This document shows positions 57,877 to 64,000 of a stretch of DNA of 64,000 bases, one piece after another (position 1 is the stretch's first letter; each line of letters opens with the position of its first letter). Under the pieces are notes generated by a model that was not told the origin of the DNA, ran no database searches, and saw nothing but the letters and a program-made list of their open reading frames with translations. The DNA is from Flavobacterium cyclinae. GTDB lineage: Bacteria; Bacteroidota; Bacteroidia; Flavobacteriales; Flavobacteriaceae. Location of the stretch: NCBI RefSeq assembly GCF_021172145.1, contig NZ_CP089095.1, forward strand, positions 434,001 to 498,000, read 5' to 3'. The position numbers and the translations under genes are program-made.

Positions 57877-58887
57877 ATGAAGATATTAGTTACAGGAGGT
57901 TTAGGATTTATAGGTTCGCACACCGTTGTGGAATTGCAAAATGAAGGTTTTGAAGTAATTGCGATTGATAATTTGTCGAATTCATCTATCGATGTTTTGG
58001 ATGGAATTGAGCGCATTACAGGAAAAAAGCCTTTGTTTGAAAACATCGATTTGAGAGATAAATTAGCTGTACAAAGTTTTTTTTCTAAATATCAAGATAT
58101 TTCAGGAGTGATTCATTTTGCTGCTTCAAAAGCGGTGGGAGAAAGTGTTGAAAATCCTTTGTTGTATTATGAAAACAACATCAATTCTTTAGTGTATTTA
58201 CTTCAAGAATTACAGAAAAAATCAGAAGCGCATTTTATTTTTAGTTCGTCTTGTACAGTTTACGGTCAAGCTGAAAAAATGCCGATTACTGAAAATGCTC
58301 CTATTCAAGTAGCCATGTCGCCCTATGGTAATACAAAGCAAATAGGTGAAGAAATTATTAACGATGTTGCTAAAGTAACGAATATTAATGCTGTTTTGTT
58401 GCGTTATTTTAATCCGATTGGAGCACATCCTTCGGCTGAAATAGGAGAGTTGCCATTAGGTGTTCCGCAAAATTTAGTCCCTTTTATTACGCAAACAGCT
58501 ATTGGACTACGAGAAAAATTATCTGTTTTTGGCAATGATTATCCAACACCAGATGGAACGGCTATTCGGGATTACATTCATGTGGTGGATTTGGCTAAAG
58601 CTCATGTAGTTGCTTTACAACGTTTATTAAAAAAACAAAATTCAGAAAAAGTTGAAACATTTAATTTAGGAACCGGAACCGGAAGTTCCGTTTTAGAAGT
58701 GATATCGGCTTTTGAAAAAGTATCCCAACAGAAATTGAATTATCTAATTGTAGGTAGAAGAGAAGGAGATGTTATTGAAGCTTATGCAAACACTGATAAA
58801 GCAAATACAATTTTAGGTTGGAAAGCAAAATCCTCACTAGAAGACGCTTTATTAAGTGCCTGGAAATGGGAACAAAAAATTAGATGA
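57877..58887 (+). CDS. galE: UDP-glucose 4-epimerase
   Basis: 336 residues, extended SDR fold. NAD-binding GGLGFIGSH (7-15), the Ser of FSSSCTVYG, and the catalytic YxxxK as Tyr150-Gly-Asn-Thr-Lys154 are present, with the YPTPDGTAIRDYIHVVDLA segment of epimerases. It interconverts UDP-glucose and UDP-galactose for glycan synthesis, matching its neighbour. The stop TGA at 58885-58887 lies just before the IS3 element (58889), so the last residues could have been changed by the insertion, but the length is normal. Confidence 0.94.
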   Translation: MKILVTGGLGFIGSHTVVELQNEGFEVIAIDNLSNSSIDVLDGIERITGKKPLFENIDLRDKLAVQSFFSKYQDISGVIHFAASKAVGESVENPLLYYENNINSLVYLLQELQKKSEAHFIFSSSCTVYGQAEKMPITENAPIQVAMSPYGNTKQIGEEIINDVAKVTNINAVLLRYFNPIGAHPSAEIGELPLGVPQNLVPFITQTAIGLREKLSVFGNDYPTPDGTAIRDYIHVVDLAKAHVVALQRLLKKQNSEKVETFNLGTGTGSSVLEVISAFEKVSQQKLNYLIVGRREGDVIEAYANTDKANTILGWKAKSSLEDALLSAWKWEQKIR

Positions 58888-58929
58888 GTTGTCCTAAAAA
58901 AGGTTGACTCGTTAATAATCCAAATATAG

Positions 58930-59808
58930 TTAAATCGTAACAGAATTAATTCTGTTACGATTTATTTTTTTCCATTGTTTTAAATGTATTATTTTTTGTT
59001 GATGTGCTTGGTTTGGAGTTATCATATTAATTGACATATGTATTCTAAAATTGTTGTATAAAGTTATGGCCTGTGTAACTTGTTTGTTTAAATTTTGATA
59101 GTTTTCAAATATTTCATGTAAACCAAATTCTTCTTTTAAAATTCCATTTACTCTTTCTGCCACTGCATTTTCATATGGGTCGTATTCTTGCGTCATACTA
59201 ATTAAAATATTGTTTTTCTTTAACAATTCGGTATACTCTTTACTACAGTATTGTAAACCTCTATCAGAATGGTGAATGAGTTGATTTTTTGTTTTCCTCT
59301 TAATCAAAGCCATTTCTAAAGCTTTTACAGTAGTTGAGCTCATTAAATTATCTGACAATTGATATCCTACAATTTTCTTGGAACACGCATCAGTGAGTAA
59401 ATGCAAATAATATGTTTTCTCTTTTGTTCGTAAATATGTTATATCAGCAACCCAAACCTGCTCAGGTCTGTTAAGTACTAAATTGCTAATTAAATTTGGA
59501 TAGCGTTTCATCCAATGTCTTGAATTTGTTGTTTTGTAATATCTTCGAGCTTTAGGAACTTGTAAATATTCTGCTTTTAAAAAATCTAAAAAATTATCCC
59601 GACCAATTGATATATGGTGTTTTATAAATTCATCTTGTAACATTACATGAAGTTTTTTACCACCTGTTCGGGGTAATTGCTTACGAATAGTAACTACCAA
59701 ACTTCGTAATAATTCTGAGTTGTATTTAGGTGTTTTTACCTTTGACTTTCGCTTGTAAAATGCTTGTTTTGTGTATCCAAACAGTTCGCATAACTCATAA
59801 ATAGTCAA
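58930..59808 (-). CDS. IS3-family transposase OrfB (DDE integrase core)
   Basis: 292 residues from an annotated TTG; the frame stays open upstream to about 59862, so the true product is the OrfAB fusion made by frameshifting. The DDE residues are visible: Asp in VWVADITYL (about 119), Asp in IHHSDRGLQY (about 179) and Glu in NAVAERVNGILKEEF (about 215). The HTH-21-like start GYTKQAFYKRKSK is typical. It catalyses strand transfer. No disruption seen. Confidence 0.92.
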   Translation of the reverse strand: MTIYELCELFGYTKQAFYKRKSKVKTPKYNSELLRSLVVTIRKQLPRTGGKKLHVMLQDEFIKHHISIGRDNFLDFLKAEYLQVPKARRYYKTTNSRHWMKRYPNLISNLVLNRPEQVWVADITYLRTKEKTYYLHLLTDACSKKIVGYQLSDNLMSSTTVKALEMALIKRKTKNQLIHHSDRGLQYCSKEYTELLKKNNILISMTQEYDPYENAVAERVNGILKEEFGLHEIFENYQNLNKQVTQAITLYNNFRIHMSINMITPNQAHQQKIIHLKQWKKINRNRINSVTI

Positions 59809-59822
59809 TGAACTATTTATAT

Positions 59823-60197
59823 TTATTTCTTCGACTGCTTGGAACCAGACTTTTTTACAATATCAATTTTAAGTTCACGTTCAGCTATTTCAATAAATCG
59901 TTTAAATACTTTTAATTCTTCTTCTTTTTTCGCTAATTGAGCTTCTAGCTCTTTTATACGCTGTTGTTGAGGATCTTTCATAGGACGACCAATAGTTAAT
60001 TTATCTTCATAGGTAAATTTACCATATTTTTTTAACCATCTTGGTATACAACTACTACCTAAAATATTGTAACGTCTTCGAAGCTCTGCTTTTGTAAATA
60101 AACCCCTCTCAAATTCACTTACAACTTGACGTTTAAATGCTTCGCTGTAAATTTGTGGGACAGTTGGAATTTTTGAAATTTTCTTTTTTGTTGACAT
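59823..60197 (-). CDS. IS3-family transposase OrfA (DNA-binding)
   Basis: 124 residues. A helix-turn-helix segment (YSEAFKRQVVSEFERGLFTKAELRRRYNI; quoted in part) is followed by a leucine-zipper-like coiled coil (QRIKELEAQLAKKEEELKV). OrfA binds the ends and, alone, may inhibit transposition. Its tail overlaps the extended OrfB frame, with the slippery AAAAAAG in the region coding VKKS. Confidence 0.92.
   Translation of the reverse strand: MSTKKKISKIPTVPQIYSEAFKRQVVSEFERGLFTKAELRRRYNILGSSCIPRWLKKYGKFTYEDKLTIGRPMKDPQQQRIKELEAQLAKKEEELKVFKRFIEIAERELKIDIVKKSGSKQSKK
59850..59856 (-). other. A6G programmed -1 frameshift site
   Basis: On the minus strand AAAAAAG sits in the zero-frame phase A-AAA-AAG (codons GTA AAA AAG, Val-Lys-Lys). 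Slipping back one base enters the open OrfB frame (VWFQAVEEIN...). This is the standard IS3 arrangement. Confidence 0.85.
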
Positions 60198-60241
60198 ATT
60201 ATGTGATTTTTAGTCAACTTTTTTCAGGACAAGACAAGAAA

Positions 60242-60271
60242 ATAAAAAAATCCCAAGTTTTGCTTGGGATT
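60242..60271 (-). terminator. Terminator after small lipoprotein next to IS
   Basis: AATCCCAAG / CTTGGGATT stem (60249-60271) with T run on minus (complement of 60242-60250). Confidence 0.8.
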
Positions 60272-60276
60272 TCTTG

Positions 60277-60528
60277 TTATTTATGGGCTGCTTCTTTTAA
60301 ATCATCAGCTGCTTTATTTAATTTTTCTGCACCTTTTTCTAAAACATCTCCAGTTTTAGATTTTAAGGTATCCATTGCTTTGTCGATTTGTACAGAGGCG
60401 GAGTCCATTTTTTCTTCCATTTCAGCACCAACAGCTTCATTTGCTTCTTCAATTTTCTCTTTTGTTTCATCTTTGCATGAAACTGAAATTAATGCTAAAA
60501 TCATTAATCCTAACAATACCTTTCTCAT
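60277..60528 (-). CDS. Small lipoprotein with amphipathic helix (83 residues)
   Basis: The signal MRKVLLGLMILALISVSC ends in a lipobox (Cys18), followed by KDETKEKIEEANEAVG and an almost continuous charged helix of Lys/Glu/Asp/Ala up to EAAHK. The pattern recalls small YtxH- or apolipoprotein-like periplasmic helices but no family is certain. It follows the same SCK(E/D) opening as the lipoproteins at 52.4-52.9 kb. It lies just beyond the IS3 element and has its own terminator. Confidence 0.78.
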   Translation of the reverse strand: MRKVLLGLMILALISVSCKDETKEKIEEANEAVGAEMEEKMDSASVQIDKAMDTLKSKTGDVLEKGAEKLNKAADDLKEAAHK

Positions 60529-60591
60529 ATATAAATATTAAAATTGTACATCTTAAAGGTACGAAATAAAATGCAATTTCAGAACGAATTT

Positions 60592-61269
60592 TTACATAAT
60601 TTTTAATAAAAAATTAGGATCAGGACAATTTGATTGGTAAAACAAAAGAGTCTTTTCATTACAAACACCAGGATAATCTCCAACTTTCCCTTCCATATCA
60701 ATGATGATTTGAAAATGCAAATGAGGAGCATAATCGCCATTAATTGGAGGTAAACCTAAAGTGGCAATTTGTTCCCCCTTTTTTACAACATCTCCAACCT
60801 TTTTTCCGTTTAAAGATGCTTCACTTAAGTGTCCGTATAATGTATGGAATTTGAAACCTTCAATTTCATGTGATAAAATAATGGTTGGACCATAATCACC
60901 TAACGCAGTATTGTTTTGAAAACTATGGATAGTTCCGTCTAAAGCTGCATGAATTGGAGCGGATTCGTTTATCCATAAATCTAGTCCAATGTGAATATTA
61001 CGTTCGTCTGAATTTGAGTTTTTAAAAACAGTGCTTCTTTGATATAAATTTCGAGTTTCGATATAGCCACCAAAAGCAATTTTAGCTTGATTTTTATCTA
61101 AATGATTTTGTATGAAAATCTCATAATCTTTAGCAGTTTGTAACTTCTGATGCAGTAATTCAGGGTTTGATATTGATAAATCCAAAGGAACATAATCATA
61201 ATAATTAATTTCTGGTGCAATTACTTTAGCTGCTTCAATAGATTTAAATAAGGCTATTAGATTTTCCAT
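60592..61269 (-). CDS. M23-family LytM-fold metallopeptidase-like protein, no signal peptide
   Basis: 225 residues. The zinc-site motifs are present: HIGLDLW (about 92, HxxxD), and the C-terminal HLHF (about 181, HxH), with GYIETRNLYQRS and YGPTIILSH. The N-terminus has no signal or anchor. It resembles the M23 domain fused to class III aminotransferases in other bacteria, where a peptidoglycan role is doubtful. A cytosolic role or a non-classical export are both open. It is followed by a noncoding gap and preceded by fabD. Confidence 0.8.
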   Translation of the reverse strand: MENLIALFKSIEAAKVIAPEINYYDYVPLDLSISNPELLHQKLQTAKDYEIFIQNHLDKNQAKIAFGGYIETRNLYQRSTVFKNSNSDERNIHIGLDLWINESAPIHAALDGTIHSFQNNTALGDYGPTIILSHEIEGFKFHTLYGHLSEASLNGKKVGDVVKKGEQIATLGLPPINGDYAPHLHFQIIIDMEGKVGDYPGVCNEKTLLFYQSNCPDPNFLLKIM

Positions 61270-61284
61270 GTTTTTCTTTTTCTC

Positions 61285-61324
61285 AAAAATAAAAATTCCT
61301 CACGAATAAACTTCATGAGGAATT
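61285..61324 (-). terminator. Terminator after fabD
   Basis: AATTCCTCA / TGAGGAATT stem around a 13-base loop with a T-rich run on the minus strand from the 61285-61295 A tract. It separates fabD from the M23 gene. Confidence 0.7.
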
Positions 61325-61345
61325 CTATTTTAAGAGTATTTCATT

Positions 61346-62221
61346 TTACAAAGAGGCAGAAATCGTTTCTACGTCTTTGTTGATTTTATTTACCAATCCA
61401 ACTAATACTTTTCCTGGGCCAACTTCTGTAAAACTCGTAGCTCCATCTGTAATCATTTGTTGTACCGATTGCGTCCATCTAACCGCACCTGTTAATTGTG
61501 AAATCAAGTTTTTCTTAATTTCTGTAGCATCAGAAACTCCATTTGCTGTAACGTTTTGATATACTGGACAAATTGGAGTTGAAAAAGTTGTTGCTTCAAT
61601 AGCTGCTGCTAACTCTTCTCTTGCTGGTTCCATCATTGGTGAATGGAAAGCACCACCAACAGGCAAAATTAAAGCGCGTTTTGCACCTGCTTCTTTCATT
61701 TTTTCACAAGCTAATTCCACTGCTTTGTATTCTCCAGAAATCACTAATTGACCAGGGCAATTATAATTTGCAGGAACTACAACACCATTTATCGATGCGC
61801 AAATATCTTCTACAATTTTGTCGTCTAAGTTTAAAACAGCCGCCATAGTTGAAGGAGCGATTTCACATGCTTTTTGCATTGCCATAGCTCTTTGAGAAAC
61901 TAATTTTAATCCGTCTTCAAAAGATAAAGCACCGTTTACGACTAAAGCTGAAAATTCTCCTAAAGAGTGTCCAGCTACCATGTCTGGTTTTACATCTAAA
62001 ACTTTGGCTAAAATTACAGAGTGTAAGAAAACGGCTGGTTGGGTTACTTTAGTTTCTTTTAATTCTTCAGCTGTTCCTTCGAACATGATATCGGTGATTC
62101 TAAAACCTAAAATATCATTTGCTTTTTCGAATAATTCTTTAGCTAAAGGTGAGTTTTCATATAAATCTTTACCCATTCCTGTAAATTGAGCTCCTTGACC
62201 TGGAAATACGTATGCTTTCAT
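61346..62221 (-). CDS. fabD: Malonyl-CoA:ACP transacylase
   Basis: 291 residues. It loads malonate onto acyl carrier protein for fatty-acid synthesis. The opening FPGQGAQFTGMGKDL, the nucleophile in AGHSLGEFSALV (Ser near 91) and the His in GGAFHSPMMEPA (about 198) are all present. Its -7 box lies at 62265-62272. Its 5' leader contains a repeated GTTTCAAGTTT unit. It appears to be monocistronic, with a hairpin after it. Confidence 0.95.
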   Translation of the reverse strand: MKAYVFPGQGAQFTGMGKDLYENSPLAKELFEKANDILGFRITDIMFEGTAEELKETKVTQPAVFLHSVILAKVLDVKPDMVAGHSLGEFSALVVNGALSFEDGLKLVSQRAMAMQKACEIAPSTMAAVLNLDDKIVEDICASINGVVVPANYNCPGQLVISGEYKAVELACEKMKEAGAKRALILPVGGAFHSPMMEPAREELAAAIEATTFSTPICPVYQNVTANGVSDATEIKKNLISQLTGAVRWTQSVQQMITDGATSFTEVGPGKVLVGLVNKINKDVETISASL

Positions 62222-62264
62222 AAATTTTGTTTCAAGTTTAAAGTTTCAAGTTTTTCTTTAAAGG

Positions 62265-62272
62265 CAAAAATA
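62265..62272 (-). promoter_or_regulatory. -7 promoter box for fabD
   Basis: Minus-strand TATTTTTG followed by C, 43 bases before the ATG at 62221. Confidence 0.55.
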
Positions 62273-62317
62273 ACATTTTTTTTAACTGAACACTAATAAC
62301 TGAACACTGAATACTAA

Positions 62318-63031
62318 TTATTGTTCCATAGGAACTTCCATTACTAAAAACTTAGAACTTGAATTCGCTTTGATTTCAATTTCATTCGTTTCCCAAATTC
62401 CAGCAGCATCTCTTCTTTCAAGTTTTTCGCCGTTTATTTCAATTTCACCTTCAATATTCATGATGTAAAAACCATTTCCTTCTTTTTTAAGTGAAAGTTT
62501 TTTTGAAAAATCAGCATCAAAATCACTTAAATAAAACCAAGCATCTTGATGAATCCAAACACCAGCATCGTCTGGATTTGGAGATAAAATTTGAGCAAAA
62601 TCATTTTTTTGTAACGATTGGTCTAAGGTAATTTGTTGGTAACGAGGTTCCACATTTCTGAATTTTGGAAACAACCAAATTTGGAACAGTTTAGTATGTT
62701 GGTCATGATTTGGATTGAATTCACTGTGTTGAATTCCGGTTCCAGCACTCATCACTTGAATGTCGCCACTTTTGATGATTGTGCCATTTCCCATACTGTC
62801 TTTATGTGCTAAATCGCCTTCCAATGGAATCGTAATAATTTCCATATTGTCATGCGGATGTGTGCCAAAGCCCATTCCAGCAGCTATTGTGTCGTCATTC
62901 AAAACGCGAAGCATTCCAAATTGAATTTTTTCTGGGTTGTACCAACTAGCGAAACTAAAACTATGGTAAGCATTTAACCAACCATGATTTGCATGACCTC
63001 TTTCATTTGCTTTATGTAGTATCGTTTTCAT
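62318..63031 (-). CDS. Pirin family protein
   Basis: 237 residues, bicupin. The metal-ligand cluster is visible in GTHPHDNMEIIT with a further HSEF motif (GTGIQHSEFNP), and the opening HANHGWLNAYHSFSFASWYNP is diagnostic of bacterial pirins. Some members are quercetinases or redox sensors; the substrate here is unknown. It lies 78 bases after the Crp/Fnr gene on the same strand and has its own -7 box. An induced link to the regulator is possible. Confidence 0.93.
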   Translation of the reverse strand: MKTILHKANERGHANHGWLNAYHSFSFASWYNPEKIQFGMLRVLNDDTIAAGMGFGTHPHDNMEIITIPLEGDLAHKDSMGNGTIIKSGDIQVMSAGTGIQHSEFNPNHDQHTKLFQIWLFPKFRNVEPRYQQITLDQSLQKNDFAQILSPNPDDAGVWIHQDAWFYLSDFDADFSKKLSLKKEGNGFYIMNIEGEIEINGEKLERRDAAGIWETNEIEIKANSSSKFLVMEVPMEQ

Positions 63032-63060
63032 TATGTATAAATTTAGTAATTATTATGATA

Positions 63061-63068
63061 CAAATTTA
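63061..63068 (-). promoter_or_regulatory. -7 promoter box for pirin gene
   Basis: Minus-strand TAAATTTG fits TAnnTTTG, 29 bases before the ATG at 63031. Confidence 0.5.
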
Positions 63069-63109
63069 TAAACAGATGATTTAGAAAGCACTTAACCTAG
63101 ATTAAGAAA

Positions 63110-63685
63110 TTATTTCTTTAACAAACGCGCTTTCATCTTACTGAAAAATTCAGGAGTAACTCCAATATAAGAAGCAATTTGTTTTTGAGGAACTTTTTGA
63201 ATTAAAGTAGGATATTTTGAACAGAATTTTTCAAAACGTTCTTCTGCAGTTAGGCTCAAATTATCCATTAAACGCTCTTGATGAGCAACTAAAGAGTTTT
63301 CGGCTAAAATTCGAAAAAAGCGTTCTAGTTTTGGAATTTCATTGTAAAGAATTTGGTGGTTTTCTTTAGTGATGATAACTACTTCGGCATCTTCGATAAC
63401 TTCTATAAATAAGTTTCCTGGTTTTTCTGAAATGTAACTATACATGTCGCCAATCCACCAACCTTCGCAAGCAAAATGCAAAACGTGTTCTATTATATTG
63501 TCATTAATATTGAAACTTCGTATAATTCCAGAATTCACAAAATAGGTACAATTGGCTATTTCGCCAGCACTTAATAAGACAGTCTTAGCTTTGATTTTTT
63601 TTGTTGAAGTTTTTGATAAAAAAAAGTCACATTCCTTTTCAGTTAAAGAAACATGACTATTTATGTTTTCTAAAATAGATTTCAT
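63110..63685 (-). CDS. Crp/Fnr family transcriptional regulator
   Basis: 191 residues. The cyclic-nucleotide-binding-type jelly roll spans about 20-130 (CTYFVNSGIIRSFN, GWWIGDMYSYI). A C-terminal winged helix reads VPQKQIASYIGVTPEFFSKMKARLLKK (part quoted). There are no Fnr-type Cys clusters and the cAMP-site residues are not conserved, so the effector is unknown. Such regulators are common in Bacteroidetes next to the genes they control, so pirin is a candidate target. Its promoter box is very close to the ATG. Confidence 0.9.
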   Translation of the reverse strand: MKSILENINSHVSLTEKECDFFLSKTSTKKIKAKTVLLSAGEIANCTYFVNSGIIRSFNINDNIIEHVLHFACEGWWIGDMYSYISEKPGNLFIEVIEDAEVVIITKENHQILYNEIPKLERFFRILAENSLVAHQERLMDNLSLTAEERFEKFCSKYPTLIQKVPQKQIASYIGVTPEFFSKMKARLLKK

Positions 63686-63690
63686 ACTTT

Positions 63691-63698
63691 CAAAAGTA
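63691..63698 (-). promoter_or_regulatory. -7 box just before Crp/Fnr ATG
   Basis: Minus-strand TACTTTTG ends five bases before the ATG at 63685, so a transcript would be leaderless or nearly so. Confidence 0.5.
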
Positions 63699-63738
63699 CA
63701 AAACTATTTAATTAATATACGTTTTAAAAAGTAAATGT

Positions 63739-63999
63739 TTAGGCTTGATTCACTAATCTTCCCCAATTAAGTAAAATTCTAAATTCAGTTAATTCTCTTT
63801 TGATTTTAGATTTGTATTTTCTATTAATAGGTGTAGAAAATACATTGCCACTTTTAGTAATGATTTTTAAGTAGTACACTTTAAATAATAAAAAATAATC
63901 GTAAGTAACATAAATTTTGTCAATGTCTTTTACTTCAAATTTTACTAACTTATTGTTAGTTACTACTTTTACAGCTTCCTTTTCATTAAAATAAATTTC
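63739..63999 (-). CDS. Unknown protein, C-terminal part (gene runs off the window)
   Basis: An open frame of 86 codons on minus enters from beyond base 64000 and stops at 63739-63741. It contains two short strand-like stretches (VKFEVKDIDKIYVTYDY, YYLKIITKSGNVFS) and a basic helix ending LLNWGRLVNQA. Base use matches the surroundings. The strand pattern is like PH-type membrane-associated domains, but I do not recognise the family and the N-terminal part is missing. Confidence 0.55.
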   Translation of the reverse strand, partial: EIYFNEKEAVKVVTNNKLVKFEVKDIDKIYVTYDYFLLFKVYYLKIITKSGNVFSTPINRKYKSKIKRELTEFRILLNWGRLVNQA

Positions 64000-64000
64000 C

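Larger units (their letters stand above)
58889..60232 (-). mobile_element. IS3-family insertion sequence (about 1.34 kb)
   Basis: The ends are inverted repeats: left TTGTCCTAAAAAAGGTTGACT (58889 on) and the right end's complement TTGTCCTGAAAAAAGTTGACT (written in parts, ending at 60232), 21 bases with two differences. Between them are orfA and orfB on minus with an A6G frameshift site. No clear target duplication could be picked out; two or three bases of the flanks agree loosely. It lies between galE and a small lipoprotein gene. All parts look intact, so it may be active. Confidence 0.88.

Noticed and set aside
58885..60236. Target-site duplication of the IS3 element
   Set aside because: Flanks GAG/GAC or AGT/AGA share only two bases; no clean 3-4 bp repeat could be supported.
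1..64000. CRISPR array, toxin-antitoxin, restriction or other defence genes
   Set aside because: No regularly spaced identical repeats, and no methylase, nuclease or TA motifs seen apart from the SpoU RNA methyltransferase.

Overview
The window is a chromosomal stretch of a low-GC Bacteroidetes, almost certainly a Flavobacterium-like member of the Flavobacteriaceae. The evidence is AT-rich DNA, few Shine-Dalgarno sites, repeated TAnnTTTG promoter boxes (the Bacteroidetes -7 element), a PorP/SprF type IX secretion protein, a RemB-like gliding protein, 'SxxC' lipoproteins, S46 dipeptidyl-peptidase and typical flavobacterial gene order. Almost all of it is core genome; the one clear mobile element is an IS3-family insertion at about 58.9-60.2 kb.

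Layout. 0-4.5 kb: two TonB-type energy transducers (the first cut by the window edge), deoC, and an outer-membrane barrel protein carrying the same TonB C-terminal-like domain. 4.6-9.8 kb: a cytochrome oxidase supply cluster (heme O synthase, two subunit III-type proteins, subunit IV, a thioredoxin-fold protein, SCO, DUF420, a small Cys protein). 9.85-20.9 kb: DUF4403 lipoprotein, TolC plus membrane-fusion protein, tsaB, MscS channel, PiT phosphate transporter, an Nfu-type Fe-S carrier, PorP/SprF and gamma carbonic anhydrase. 20.9-29.2 kb (minus strand): the envelope cluster CBS protein, nadK, DUF6089, uppS, bamA, two OmpH/Skp chaperones and murI. 29.3-37.6 kb (plus): pdxJ, alpha/beta hydrolase, FadL-type porin, SGNH lipoprotein, small membrane protein, and the proteostasis set tig-clpP-clpX. 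37.7-41.3 kb (minus): OmpA/PD40 protein and a GH3-family enzyme, each followed by a tiny Cys-rich lipoprotein. 41.4-52.3 kb: DUF2797, AsmA-like, sppA, a folK-deoxynucleoside kinase fusion, SpoU methyltransferase, mutS, tRNA-Gly and two identical tRNA-Leu genes, and a DUF1508 protein. 52.4-58.9 kb: small lipoproteins, a DPP11-type S46 peptidase, waaA, a DegT aminotransferase and galE, with a palindromic repeat family in and between these genes. 58.9-64 kb: the IS3 element, a small lipoprotein, an M23-fold protein, fabD, pirin, a Crp/Fnr regulator and a gene cut by the window end.

The genes cover respiration, cell-envelope construction (undecaprenyl phosphate, BAM, Kdo transfer, D-Glu supply), protein quality control and peptide uptake and degradation. 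I saw no defence island, prophage, CRISPR array or biosynthetic cluster. The observations most worth following are the palindromic repeat family that entered the waaA coding frame and forms four copies before galE, the two unannotated Cys-rich mini-lipoproteins, the FPxC TonB-domain family reused on an outer-membrane barrel, the folK-kinase fusion and the IS3 frameshift signal. Functional assignments rest on recognised motifs and family memory; no database search was run.
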